The notes beneath the pieces were generated by a model that saw only the letters and a program-made list of their open reading frames with translations, was not told where the DNA came from and did not search any database. This document shows, piece after piece, positions 12,342-24,160 of a DNA stretch of 64,000 nt; position 1 is the first letter of the stretch, and the number at the start of each line of letters is the position of its first letter. The translations under genes and the position numbers were made by a program. Source of the DNA: Rhizophagus irregularis (taxonomy: Eukaryota > Glomeromycota > Glomeromycetes > Glomerales > Glomeraceae); contig NC_089441.1 of the NCBI RefSeq assembly GCF_026210795.1, forward strand, positions 2,914,001 through 2,978,000, written 5' to 3'.

Positions 12342-12471
12342 ATGAACTCCTTTATTTTCATTTCATCCTTTAAAAACAATTTTATTTAAAAGAAAATTTC
12401 TATGAAATAATAAAATAATAGACTTATCAATGAATAAACTAGAAGTGATTACTACTGTATATAAATTTAGT
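12342..12471. other. 3' flank between the NTF2-like gene and the MITE
   Basis: AT-rich 3' flank with an AATAAA-like signal near 12408. Nothing else seen. Confidence 0.3.
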
Positions 12472-12992
12472 TACAGTGCTGGCAAAAAATGCAAAAAAAT
12501 GCGATAAACGAGAAACCAATGATTAAATTGCTTCAAATTTTGTAGATTTGTTGCCAAATGTATCACTATTACGTATATAAATTATCAGCCTTTTATCTTA
12601 TTTATTTGTCTCACAATTGATTTTTTAATTCAAAAAAAAATTGTAAAATATTTAGTCTGAAATTCTGATTTAAAATATATGAAAAATATCAATTAAAACA
12701 AGTGTAATATATCTAAAATCTTTATTTTAATGATTTTTGAGTCAACTTTAATGTCAATTTATAGAAAAACTAACTAATTAAGTAACAACCAAATTTTTTT
12801 AATAAATCAATATTTTTATGTTTATAATTTTTTATTATAATTATATTTTATTAAATTTTTACCTTGCTTAAAACTTTTAATGGGTTGTTTTGAAAAAAAA
12901 AAAAATCGATTATGAGACAAAGAAATAAGATAAAATTTTATACAATTAGTTCATTTGGCAAATTTCCGATTACTTTTTTGCCGCATATAGTA
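12472..12992. mobile_element. non-autonomous Tc1/mariner-like element (MITE), about 520 bp
   Basis: The two ends are imperfect inverted repeats of about 200 bp. The left end starts TACAGTGCTGGCAAAAAA and the inverted right end starts TACTATATGCGGCAAAAAA. Deeper inside, ATCTTATTTATTTGTCTCA near 12597 matches the inverted copy near 12912-12935. The element is flanked by TA on both sides and the CAGTGCTGGCAAAA end is typical of fungal Tc1-like elements. No transposase frame remains. The mismatches between the arms suggest an old insertion. Confidence 0.75.
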
Positions 12993-13063
12993 GCAAAAAC
13001 TAATCAACTAAATTGCGCGAAAAATTTTACTTAAAATATCCTTATCATAATGCATCCGCGTGA

Positions 13064-14046
13064 TTATTGATTTTTCTTTACTTTTCCTTTACCCAAAATT
13101 TTTCTACGTTGACCAATCATATGATTATACATTGTATAAAATCCTGGTACATAAATTAATAATAATATAACCAATATCCAATAAAAAGATTGACTAATCC
13201 TTATAGCGAACCGTAATGATTCAAATACTAAAATTGATTCACTACCTGCCCCAACAGGATATAATATAAAAAAAAATGTATACCTTTACGAAAGGACAGA
13301 TTTAATTAATAATTTATCAAAGGCAATTAAAAAAAAAAGGATAAATTACCTGCACCATAACAACCAGCCTGGTTGGTTTCCTATAAGATTTAAACCATAA
13401 AATGCATACCGAATACATTCAGTTATACTCCATGCAATTGTCATGCTTGTAAATGCCCAATGAGATCTTACCTAAAAAGAATTAATAATTTTAATAATCT
13501 TGGTCTAAATTTTAAGTAGGAATGTATTTTACCTCTGGAAATTTATTCACAATTAACCAAACGAGAGTTAGACGTGAACTAACTTGAATCACTGTAGTTA
13601 TGAAAGGAGATCTTACAAGTCCTATTAATATTAAAATAAGATCAATGAATAGATTCATCTTGATATATATATATATATATATATATCGATTCGAGATTTA
13701 TTTGAATTCAAAATTTACCTAAAAGAACATGAAATATCTGTAGTATTGTATAGCGAAATCAAAAATTGGTTATTTCATAAAAGCTTAATGTACAACAATC
13801 ATTTGAAAATACCTCCAAGATAGCAGCAGTTTGTACTAGTGTTAATGTCCACCCAATTCTATCATATAATTTTGTAACGTCCCCTCCATTTTTAAATAAC
13901 TCCAACACAGATACTGTAAGAACGTAAGTCCAACCAGCCCAGGAAGCTGCATTATAAAGTAATAAATAACTATTTAAATTTCCTTTAGCTTTTCCGTTAA
14001 TTTTATTGCTACCGCTTGAAGTTTCTGCTTTAGTTTCTGAAGACAT
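13064..14046 (-). CDS. PHS1: very-long-chain (3R)-3-hydroxyacyl-CoA dehydratase, Phs1/HACD family, 227 aa
   Basis: Third step of the very-long-chain fatty acid elongation cycle in the ER membrane, feeding sphingolipid synthesis. Exons: 13813-14046, 13719-13737 (19 nt), 13533-13621, 13350-13471, 13064-13283, all in phase. The protein is highly hydrophobic with about six membrane segments after a polar 30-residue N-terminus. Family blocks are YLLLYNAASWAGWTYVL, QTAAILE, WSITECIRYAFYGLNL and YTFFFILYPVGAGSE. The catalytic pair of yeast Phs1 (Tyr149, Glu156) corresponds to Tyr163 and Glu170 here, with the same spacing, so the enzyme looks active. The C-terminus is lysine-rich (KGKVKKNQ), consistent with ER retention. 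Length matches yeast (217). Confidence 0.95.
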
Positions 14047-14329
14047 TATGGAACAAAATTTTTTTGCAGCGATACAACAAAATTGAATCGTAACATCATT
14101 TTTAAAGATACGAATTAAACGAATTAAATAAAGAAATGATTTACATTTGGCAACGCGCTGCCGCGTTTTTAAAAGTTTCGGCCCGAACGGCCCGAACTAT
14201 ATTATTAACAAATAGGAATCACGTGAAATAAACTTTATTTATTTAAATTTAGCCGTTTCAAAATTTTTTTTGTAAAAAAATTATAAATATGTATAATGCT
14301 ACGCAATCCATAAATTACCTTTTAATCTC

Positions 14330-17032
14330 TCATTGTCCTTCACGTTTCCTATATAGTATATTGTTTCGTTAATAATTAAATTAAGATGTATTTACGAAAT
14401 AAAATTTATCGTACCTTGGCGCACATCGAATAATATCATCTACGCGTAAAATCATTTCTGCAGCCTCTGATGCACTAATTAAAATTTGTTGCTTAAGCTT
14501 AAATGATTCAGTGACCCCTTTTTCACGCACATCTCCAATATTGTTATTTTCCATATCTAAAAAAAAAGAGTAAGCATTAACATATAAACACATAAATAAA
14601 ATATATTACTATAAAATTGCTAACCTAAGCCGTACGTCGACTTTCCCTCGTTATGAGCAGCACGCAGTCTAGAAACTAGATCTGCACTATCATAACCAGC
14701 ATTATCAGCCAAAATAGTAGGAATCTAATTTGAAATGATAAAATTATATATTATGATGAACTTTCATTAAAAGAACATTATAACCGTACTTACTTGTCTT
14801 AAAGCCTTTGCAAAAGATTCAATCGCAATAGCTTTCTTACCAGCAGTTTTTGCTGCCATTTCATCAACTGCTTTAGACATTAACATTTCTGAACAACCTC
14901 CGCCTAGCACTGTACGTGTTTCCTTTACAGTTTGTGATAACACACTCAATGCATCATGCAACGATCGTTCAGCTTCATCTAACAATTGATTTGTAGCTCC
15001 ACGTAGTACAATCGTACAAGCTTCGCCGGCGGCTACTCCGGAAAATTTTATCAACTATAATTGTAAAACTAATTAGAAAAGTATAGGAAATATACGATGA
15101 AATTGAAGGATAAAAACCTTGTCTTCTCCAATAATAGTTTCTTCAATAAGATCACAATGACCAAGTTTTACAAGTTCGGGATGATCAAATGTTGATGCAA
15201 TTTCACCGCCTAATTAAGTATATATAACATTATAATGGAGATCTAAGAATACTCCGAACGTTTATGTCCTATAAACTTACCGGTAACTAAAGCTAATCTT
15301 TCAACACCATCAAAGTCCGCATGCTCAATTGACACGATACTAGAATCAGCAAATAGTTGCTCGGGCCAATTATAGATTAATTGACGATTGACAAAACAAT
15401 TTATGCCATGCGACTTGATCTTTTCAACTTTTTCCTTCATTTTGTCCTGTCAATTTTTTTAAAAAATAAAGGTTATTTATTAAACCCTATTACATAAATT
15501 GTATAAATAATTTCAATAGAGACATACACGTTCAGCCCTTTCCAATTCTGCTAATTTGCCAGTAGCATCAACGCGAACACGCGCACCAAAGATTTTAATC
15601 TTGTCGGTATCCATCGCTAATTATATTTTATCGTAAATAGCTAAGCATTTTATGAAGTAATTTTTATTCAGTCAAATAAATAACACAAACGTGTATTTGC
15701 AATCAAAATTTTTGCGTTTTCAATCCTCTTTGGCTGGTTTACACCGATTTTTTTGTCCAGAATAAATCCTATAAAATAGGAAATAATTGAGTACTTTGTT
15801 CATAAAATGAAATAAAAATATAATAATGTACCGACCTTCATCAAGATAGGAATCAATAAGTCTACCACCAACCTTTTTGATGATTTGAATGTGTTCAAGA
15901 TTTGTACTGCCCTATGTAAATTTATCACATTATATGTAAACCATTTTGATAATTTAAATATATGTAACATTAATATACTTTAAACGTAGAAGTTAAATTT
16001 TTACTTTGAGCCTTAAAACAGCGTCAACAGCAAGATTAGCAAAATAATCTTTATCTTGCGATAAAACTTTAGAGCTCAAAGTAGTTCGAGCAATGTTAAT
16101 TAAATCCCTGCGAAAAATTTCCGGATTCGCTCTAAAAACAAACGTTAGAGCTGACAAAAACACTAATATAATGAGTACAAAATAATTATCCAGGAATTAC
16201 CCGTTATCAACAGCGGATGCCTCTAAGGCCTTAAATGCTGCAGCATTAGCAATACGATAACCTTCAATAATAGTTTGAGGGTGGATTTTTTGGTTTACGA
16301 GCCTTTCAGCTTCGCGCAATAACTCCGCTGCAAGAACGCAAACAGATGTTGTTCCGTCGCCAACCTCATCATCTTGAACTTTAGATATATCTAAAATTAA
16401 AAGTTAAGGAGTTTACGAGTAAAAATGAATCTCCATCGTAATAGTAATTAATAGTAATTATAATTCTGTGATGCATCTGAATCTCCAGGACTATTTGTAC
16501 TATGTAAGTCATTTTAGACGATATAAAGATTTATTCATAAATCGCATAGATTCATGTCAAGGATACTAACTAAAACCTTAGCAGCTGCGTTATCAAGAGC
16601 GATATTTTTGAGTATTGTGGCACCATCATTCGTTACCATTATATCGCCTTGAGTCACCGATTGTAAGATCTTATCCTACAAAAAGAAAATTATTTACTAC
16701 AAAATAAATATTGGACATAAACTCATGCGATAGCGCCAACCTGTTCAGTTGATTTCTTCATACCATTCCCTTTGGTCCCAATGTACTCTTTACCAGGTCA
16801 CCAATAGCGATCGCCCCAATGAAAGAAGACTTAAGTAAAAAAAAAATTTTAGAGTTGTTGGATTTTGATTATATAAAAAAGCGATGATAACTTACCAAAC
16901 GCGCGTTCTCAGCGCGTTCCTCCGTTGCTTCATCCTTAAAAATTTGTACTGGTGCTAAAGACTGTAATTGTAAACTATTAAGATCTCGAATAAAGAGGAT
17001 AAAAAAAATTTTTTTCGCTAGGCACTAACCAT
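14330..17032 (-). CDS. CCT2: T-complex protein 1 subunit beta (CCT2), 527 aa
   Basis: Subunit of the cytosolic chaperonin TRiC, which folds actin and tubulin. Fifteen coding exons: 17030-17032, 16896-16961, 16764-16829, 16567-16675, 16201-16390, 16005-16131, 15836-15911, 15691-15768, 15528-15616, 15281-15446, 15118-15209, 14794-15054, 14625-14724, 14415-14556, 14330-14348. They give 527 residues, the same as yeast Cct2. Visible blocks are [79 protein letters not shown] and [17 protein letters not shown]. The first coding exon is only ATG (ATG|GTTAGT). Donors GTCGGT and GTTTTT at the ends of exons 7 and 11 are weak, but they keep the frame and the conserved protein. Confidence 0.96.
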
Positions 17033-17288
17033 GATATAAAGAAAAGTGAAAAGATCTAATGTTGTTAGATTAGAGGTTACTTCAGTGCATCAGAATTGGT
17101 CAATTGTGACATTGTGAATCACGTGATATAATAATTTTTCTTTCATCGAAGTTTCCTGAATTAGCTAGAAAAACTCGCGCGTGATAATATTACAAATAGT
17201 GATAAATCTCTTTCTAGCAATTTCTAGTTGATGATTTTTATGTACATATAAATAACCTGAACTCTAGAAAAAAAAATCTCAATCGAAA

Positions 17289-17325
<37 letters not shown>

Positions 17326-17386
17326 CAGATCAAAAAAAAAAATTTAATCAAAAACAAAAAAAGATTAAACGTCGTATTTTATCAAA
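17033..17386. promoter_or_regulatory. shared divergent promoter of CCT2 and HSP20 with heat-shock-element-like sites
   Basis: 354 bp between the two start codons. TTTCCTGAA at 17152-17160 contains TTCnnGAA, followed seven bases later by another GAA within CTAGAAA. A second cluster near 17212-17226 has TTTCTAG twice. TCTAGAA lies at 17263-17269, next to GAA at 17259-17261. These fit alternating nGAAn units bound by heat shock factor. ATATAAATAA near 17247 is a possible TATA box for HSP20, and an (AT)n run follows at about 17295. A CACGTGA near 17120 is a palindromic E-box-like site. Binding is inferred from pattern only. Confidence 0.6.
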
Positions 17387-17959
17387 ATGTCTCTTATTAA
17401 TCGCGTTCTCCCATCACTCGCCAATGATATTGGTCGAGCATTTTCATTATTAGACGAACCACTGTTTAATGTTGCTCGTCGCTTCCCTGCTTCTTTTCCT
17501 ACCTTATCTGATCAACAAAGCTTCTTTCGCCCTTCTGTTGACGTTTTAGAAAATGATAAAAACTATGTCATTGAAGCTGAAGTACCTGGCATGAAAAAGG
17601 AGGATTTATCCGTAGAATTCTTAGATGATGGCACACTAATTATGAAAGGTAAAATTGAGCAAGGAACTGCGCCCTCTACTGAGGGAATGCGAACTGTTGA
17701 TACTGGTGGTACCACAACAGAATCCACCGGAACTGACACTTCTAGTGACGTAGTTGCAGCAGATACTAGTGGTATTGTTAGTACTGGAACCAAACCAACT
17801 TTTTGGACTTCCGAAAGAGTAAGAGGTCATTTTCAACGTTCATTCCAATTTCCTGGCAGAATCGATCCAGAAAACGTAAAAGCTTCTTATAAAGATGGCC
17901 TTTTGTCGATCGTTGTTCCCAAAGTTGAGAAAAGTGGAAAACAAATTACAATTGAATAA
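17387..17959 (+). CDS. small heat-shock protein, HSP20/alpha-crystallin family, 190 aa
   Basis: ATP-independent holdase that keeps unfolding proteins soluble under stress. Single exon, unlike nearly every neighbour, as is common for heat-shock genes. Residues 48-92 hold the first part of the alpha-crystallin domain (RPSVDVLENDKNYVIEAEVP, then KKEDLSVEFLDDGTLIMKGK). Residues 93-140 are a Gly/Thr/Ser-rich linker, and residues 141-180 complete the domain (FQRSFQFPGRIDPENVKASY, then KDGLLSIVVPK). The loop insertion inside the domain is much longer than in plant or animal members but is a known trait of fungal Hsp20s. Divergent from CCT2, with heat-shock-like sites between them. Confidence 0.96.
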   Translation: MSLINRVLPSLANDIGRAFSLLDEPLFNVARRFPASFPTLSDQQSFFRPSVDVLENDKNYVIEAEVPGMKKEDLSVEFLDDGTLIMKGKIEQGTAPSTEGMRTVDTGGTTTESTGTDTSSDVVAADTSGIVSTGTKPTFWTSERVRGHFQRSFQFPGRIDPENVKASYKDGLLSIVVPKVEKSGKQITIE

Positions 17960-18472
17960 TTGAACAAAAAATTGCGTAAATTAACTTCCAATTCGTATAT
18001 ATCAAAATTTATACAGTAATTGTAATTCAAACTCTGGTGGGATAGCTAGAATGGCAATGGAATTAGAATAGCTTTTTTTTTTCATTTATAAATATTCTTT
18101 TTCTTCAAAAAAAATTATAGTTACGTAAATTTTGTAATAAATTATAATTAAAAATTCACGCAAATAAATTTTTTTACGATCTATTTTTTATATCGTAATG
18201 ATAAAAAAAAATAAAATAAAGTTGTACTTTTATATTTTTTATTAAGTATTTAAAAGACATCATGAACGATTCCCCAACAGGATATTTGCAGACCAGAGTT
18301 GGTGATCAAGTGGCCGGCGGGAAAATGTCCTGTCGTGAAACGATTTTTGATAATGATTGTTTATAAAATATAAAATTAACGGATTGACGTTAAAGTTTAT
18401 TTCGAAAAAAATCTTTTTTTTTGATTCAGTGGCGAACCTTAATATTAGTTATTAGGCAACGCGCCATTACTT
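17960..18472. other. HSP20 3' flank and spacer
   Basis: 513 bp, mostly AT-rich. A 35-codon ATG frame at 18262-18369 has no recognisable family and is better read as a leader or chance frame. The relatively GC-rich stretch 18260-18350 is otherwise unexplained. Confidence 0.35.
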
Positions 18473-18903
18473 ATGCACGCGTACCTTCTGGGTACCATAG
18501 CCTCTTTTGGAGTCGGTTATATTGCTTGTCACAATAACTTGGTGAATAAGTTATACGAAACATTCAACGACATTCCGTCAACTACACATAAGGTATTTAT
18601 ATTTCTGTATCGTAGTATCAGTTAGACCCGCCTTAAATTGGTATTTCAATATTTATTATTTATTTATTACTCTAGCGTCACCTTCTTTACGTACTGATTG
18701 GACTTAGTTTACTATTCCTTCTTATACTTATTCCTCTTTACAGAATTGCAGATTACGAGTCAAAAAGAGTAAGCACTGATTTTATGGTTTAATTGTTTAG
18801 TAGATATGGTCAAGTTTTTTCATTTTTTTTTTTTTAAAAGAATAACGGTTACCCATATAGAACTTCAGCACGTGAACATCTTCAAAGAAGGGGAAGTTTC
18901 TGA
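18473..18903 (+). CDS. small two-TM membrane protein of unknown function, 91 aa
   Basis: Three exons (18473-18592, 18676-18768, 18841-18903) with GT/AG borders, all in phase 0. The protein starts MHAYLLGTIASFGVGYIAC, a first hydrophobic helix of about 18 residues. A polar hinge follows (NNLVNKLYETFNDIPSTTHK), then a second helix (HLLYVLIGLSLLFLLILIPL) and a basic tail (YESKRNNGYPYRTSAREHLQ). The conserved splice structure and hydrophobic pattern support a real gene. I recognise no family. Its size and two-helix layout would fit an organelle or ER membrane subunit, but that is only a guess. Confidence 0.6.
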
Positions 18904-19037
18904 CAGAAAGAACTATTGAACTTTTTTGCACAACTATTTTGGGGTTAGTTACAAAGATAGTGTAAACGCTATTATATATTATATTAATAATTCTTTTATT
19001 TTCTTAGGTTTATATGTAAATTTAGAAACAGTAATAA

Positions 19038-22000
19038 ATGAACACGCCGGGAGCTGTATCAAAAATATTTTGGCCGGCGCATGTATGCACTCCTCGAACT
19101 AAAGCAGGATTCTTGGTCGGTTGGAACATTCGTAGTTTTACCACTTGTATTGCTGCTGTAATCTCGGATGTGAAAGTAAGCAATATTGACAATTTAATAA
19201 AGGTTTAATTAATGTTAATATAATTTACTTATTATATTCCGAAATTGATTTAAGCTTAATGACCTGGAATCCACATTATCTGCTTTATCAACAGATACTA
19301 GTTCATCTTTTGTATATATGGGCAAGGTGTGTGGTGCACCCCCAATAGTTTTGGGTGTTTTGACTACTTTATATGATACTAATGGAGAAGGAGGAAGTAT
19401 ACTCAATGCAGAAGGTAAATAAGTTTTATTATAATTATTTTAGGTTAATTTATTGATTTCCTTAGTGGATCATCTATTTATATAGGCGTTGCAGATAAAA
19501 GGAAAACAGCGAATTTATGGATGACAATACAACTGCAAAGTAATAACATGCCTTTCTTAAGGTAAGAGTAATATTTTTTACGCCAAAACTTGACAATTTA
19601 TTAAAATTTTTTTAATAAAATTATCAAGATCAATTTACTGTTGTGGATATCGTTATTCAGATGTCAGTTCGGAAATCATTTTCTATAAACAACCAAATCC
19701 AACTAGACTTCAATACATCTCACTTGAACCGTTAGTATTAGATATTCAACAGAATAGCGGTCACAAAGTTGGTCAAGATTCATTTACTATGAAAAACATG
19801 AAAAAAATAATTAACACTCGTTTACGTTCGGGGAAGCAGCGAACGCAAATAAATGACATGAGACTTATTTTAAATCAGGTTAGTGACAAAAATTTCATCG
19901 TAAGTTGCATTTAATTTGAGCTTAATTTGTAAAATTATTGTTTCTCTTGGTTTAGATAAATTCTTCTTTTGAGACTGAATCAGCCATCGTCACTAGATGC
20001 CGTTTTTTCACCAATAGACGTAATTGCAATAGCATTAGTGTTTCTGAGACAATATTGCAATCAGCGATTTTTATTAAAAAGGGAGTTCTTTATCCCATAA
20101 AATATATGCTGCCCTTTATTCGACCGATTCTAGTACAACCCATAATTGTCTTTCTCATGTTAGTGAGAATATTTGCCGAGATGGTTTTATGGATTTTGAA
20201 TTTGCGATTTCCCCATTCTATGTTTAATGGAATGGCATTAAAAGATTTATCCGCGACATGTAAAGCAAAGTTGTTAATTTTTGCGACTCTATTATTAAAA
20301 CATGTTAAATTAATTAAAAATTTTATTATTAATAAAAAAATTTATAATATTTTAATATAGCACAACAAATTGATTTACGACTTCAACAGGCATGCTTTTG
20401 GCCTTGGCAATATATGCTACTCAGGAGAAGGGATTGGACAAATACTGCAACAACACGAGCACAATATATTAGGTGAGAAGCCAAAATGAAATGCATTAAA
20501 TATTTGTTTGTTTATTTATTTATTTTATTTTATTTTATTTTTTTAAAAAAAAATACTCATTATTTTTAATTTATAGCTTTTATAACAGCATGTGGCTTGT
20601 GGCCAATGATATTATTATCGGACTTACGATCGGTTCTTTTCTTGTCAATAATAGTGAGTACGTGGCTAACATCATTTTGAGGGACTATCTTGATGTAAGA
20701 AATGTCCTTATTAGTTCAATTCAAGTTTTAATTTAAAATTAATTTGATTAACTTATATTAATACTTTAGCGCTATACGATAGAAAAATTAGTGTCGATGA
20801 TAGATTGGCTAATGGGTTGGCCGGCTGGATTGAAATTAAATAGTGAATTGGACAGTTTTTTGGGGGAACTTTTCCTTCGGCTGATTGAACTTTGGAAAGG
20901 TATTTCTTTTATTAAGATACGTGACTAAATTTTACGATGAGCTAATAATTTTTTCTATATAAATAGACTGTGCGGGAATTATAGGACCGTTGACACCATC
21001 TATTATCGGGATTATTGGATTATCTGGAATATTTGGTGGATCAATGGTTTTGTCATTACTTTCAGACTTTTTGTCATTCATGACAATTCACATTTACTTG
21101 TTTTATATGGTTGCTGCAAAAATTTTTAATTGGCAACTTACTATACTTTATTCTTTATTTAATTTATTTCAAGGTATTAATTTTAACTTAGTTTTAAAAT
21201 TTAAAAATGATAAATTATCTAAATTGTTTCTTCCTGTATTTTTTAGGCAAAAAATGGAACACTTTACGTAATCGTATTGATTCCTGTGATTACGACTTGG
21301 ATCAATTGCTTTTAGGCACTATATTATTTACATTATTAACATTTTTGTTTCCTACGGTTGTAGTTTATTATGCTACATTTGCAACTGTAAGTAATTATGG
21401 ATATATTAACATATTATTACTTATTACTTATAAAATTTAATTTTTGTAGAGTCGTGTAGCCGTTATTTTTTTGCAGGCAGTTATGGAAACGTTATTGGCG
21501 TTCCTAAATCATTTTCCATTATTCGCTATTATGTTGCGATTCAAAGATCCAGATCGATTACCGGGTATAAATTGTAAATTGGATTTATTTGTTTCAAGAT
21601 GATAAAACATTTGCTCATTTATATATTTCTTTTATTAGGTGGATTAAAATTTATTATATGTGATCCAGATTATTTTGCAACTTATGGGGTTGCTAGAGTT
21701 ATTAGAAAGATAAAATCATTTTGGCCTTGGAATAGTCGATTACGTAAAATGTGTAATTCTTCCATCAACACTTCAACAATTATTAATAAAAGTGGAAAAT
21801 TAGCATCAAAGCCTGACCGAAACCCCCAAAACGAAGAGGAATCTGATCAAGTTATCAGGGTTAGAAAAAATCGAATAAAGGTTGATGTTAATAATTCAAA
21901 TTTTACATCATTGTCAACAATTCCTCCAACTTCTCCCATATCTATAAATCCTTCAATGTCAGCATCATGGCCACCAAGAGTGAGCTATTTGTTCATGCAG

Positions 22001-22446
22001 GTTTGAATTCGTTTTGTTTAATATGTGATGTGATACATGAAAATTTAATTAATTTGTAACGAATTTGTTTCGATTTGGGCTATTAGAATTTACCTATTCC
22101 GTTATCAGCAATATTCTTCCAATATTTGTTATTATGGAAACGATTAAGTTCGCACTATTTTTCTTTCTATGTATTACGATGCCTTGTTAGTGGCGAGACT
22201 ATAAAACCAATAGCCAGACTTCAATACCCTATGTTACCTGAAACTAGGTATAAGTCATAAAAGTCAAAAATGTCATCAGTCATCGTGTTTTATTTACATG
22301 TTCTAACGATATAATTTTTTATGCAGACCCAATTTAATGAACTTCTGGCTATTTCTTAAGGTTAGTTTCGCTGTACATGATGAGTAAAAATAATATTGTA
22401 AAATTCACCTATCCTTATATGGCAACTTTTTCAGAATTACTATTAA
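19038..22446 (+). CDS. GPI1: Gpi1/PIG-Q, subunit of GPI-GlcNAc transferase, about 772 aa
   Basis: Stabilising subunit of the ER complex that adds GlcNAc to phosphatidylinositol, the first step of GPI-anchor synthesis. Fifteen exons in consistent phase: 19038-19175, 19255-19414, 19486-19561, 19629-19878, 19956-20259, 20361-20472, 20577-20694, 20770-20899, 20967-21173, 21247-21386, 21450-21564, 21639-22000, 22087-22247, 22327-22360, 22435-22446. Diagnostic stretches are SATSQQIDLRLQQACFWPWQ, FYNSMWLVANDIIIGLTIGS, GLKLNSELDSFLGELFLRLI and LLLGTILFTLLTFLFPTVVV, with many membrane helices between. Residues around exon 12 form a polar, Ser/Asn-rich insert. The last exon (NYY-stop) is the least certain part. 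Confidence 0.9.
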
Positions 22447-23038
22447 TTCCGGCCAATAGATAATTAAATATTTTTTTGTCTATTTGAAAAAAATAAAATT
22501 TACATATCTCTGGATATTAATACCCTAGGTTAACAATAAAAGCTATACTAATAACGTCTTATTCGAAGTGTTTTAAAATTAACAATTTAATCGGAAATCG
22601 GTATTATTTATTACATTGATTCACAAAGGTTGTGCGTAACCGTACATATCCCGTTCTTGGCCGCTTTGGATGTATATTACATAATGATCAGAAATAGAAA
22701 ATAATGAACCTAAGTCTTAGTATCGCAAATGATAAACTAAAAACATTGTTATAGCCAAGCTTATATGATATCATAAATAATCATAAATAAAAATGTTTTT
22801 TTGGGGGTTCGTTGTACAGATGTACGTTTCACTTCATGTAAAAATTTTGTATAATAATGTATAAAAAGAGACTTCGCCTTACTGCTGCTGTCAAAGCCTT
22901 TGTATTATAGTCCCGTGTAGTGCCACTTTCCGTTTTTTTATTACGTTAAAAGTTACTTCTTCAAACAAAATTTTGGTAATTGAATTCAACGAAAGGTAAA
23001 AAGAAAGTACGTTTAAAATATATTTTACACGTCAAAAT
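22447..23038. other. intergenic spacer between GPI1 and the M50B gene
   Basis: 592 bp. Pyrimidine-rich stretches near 22905-22935 may mark the promoter of the downstream gene. No repeat, RNA gene or known site recognised. Confidence 0.4.
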
Positions 23039-24160
23039 ATGCCTGTTATACTTGAACCTAGAGCTGTTACAGGTCAAGACGTGGTAGATAGGTTAAGACC
23101 TACACCAGAACAAAGAATCACACTCATTATTATTGGAGCGTATGCACTAGCTATACTCATTCTATGGCACTTACCTGTATTAAAAATTATTTTATATCCG
23201 TTCAAGGTTTGATTTATTATAATTTCTTAATAATAACATTCGTAATCGATTATTAATTTAATTTAGCTATTTTATATTAGTTATTAACAGTTGCTTTACA
23301 TGAATTTTCGCATGCTGCGGCGGGATGTTGTACTGGAGCTAAAATTGAGTCAATTCAACTCGATCCCGATGAAGGAGGTGCAACAAGGATGGTAACTAAT
23401 CGCGATTGCATTTGAAAAGCTTTAGTATTAGAAAACGTTTACTAAATTAAATTATTTTAGAGAGGGGGAATGTCATGCTGTACTTTACCAGCTGGTATGT
23501 TAAGATTTAGTTCGCAAAGATCATTGCATGGCACTAAATTCTTTTACTTATTATTCCTAGGGTATCTTGGGTCATCTCTTATAGGAGCAATATTTATATT
23601 TTGCGGGTTTGATGATACTGACAATAGAATCGTATTAAAAGTTGCATCGATCGTTCTTGGCATAATATTAATTGCACTTTTATATTGGGCAAAAAATTGG
23701 TTATTAAGAGGGCTTACTATATTCTTTGTTGGTGTTATTGTGTTATTATGGTTTATTGATAAGGGTGCTGGATTAAAATATTTCGTGTTATTTGTTGGGT
23801 AAGTTTTAATTTTACTACATGTTTGCAGAATTAATAATTTTTATTTATTAACTTTTTATCTTTTCGAAAAGTGTAATGTCTTGTCTTTATTCTCTATGGG
23901 ATATTATGGATGACTTGGGTAAGTTTATTTCCTTATAACTACAACGTTTAGTGATTTTCAATATCTAAAAAAAAATAATTTTTTTGTTCTTAGTTTTCCG
24001 TAAAGTTAATGAATCAGATGCTAGTAAATTTGCTAAAGAATGTAAATGCTGTCCATCTCAAATATGGGGAATTATTTGGTTGATTATTAGTTTTTTATTT
24101 TTAGGGATTGGTGTTTTAGCTGGATTGGTTGTTTTCAAGCAACATAATGGACAAACATGA
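23039..24160 (+). CDS. M50B-like integral membrane zinc metalloprotease, 254 aa
   Basis: Six exons: 23039-23206, 23281-23391, 23461-23494, 23561-23798, 23872-23918, 23994-24160. The HExxH zinc motif is at residues 63-67 (LHEFSHAAAG), inside the second hydrophobic region. A GARPxxGG-type companion segment appears as DEGGATRMRGG, and PAGYLGSSLIGA follows. About seven hydrophobic helices are visible. This matches the M50B-like family of bacteria, plants and fungi, related to site-2 proteases, for which no substrate is established in fungi. The intron at 23495-23560 has no in-frame stop, so a retained form would add 22 residues before the YLGSS helix. Membrane location in the secretory system is inferred. 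Confidence 0.88.

Noticed and set aside
16561-16575. CCT2 exon 4 ending at TTA before GTTAGT
   Set aside because: That donor gives the wrong phase. Using GTATCC four bases later restores VLVNISKVQ.
16741-16829. Apparent frameshift in CCT2 after GPKGM
   Set aside because: GTATGA after the ATG codon is a splice donor; the next exon resumes exactly at DKILQSV.
18262-18369. 35-codon ATG frame before the two-TM gene
   Set aside because: Short, no family and no splice signals linking it to the neighbour; could only be a leader frame.
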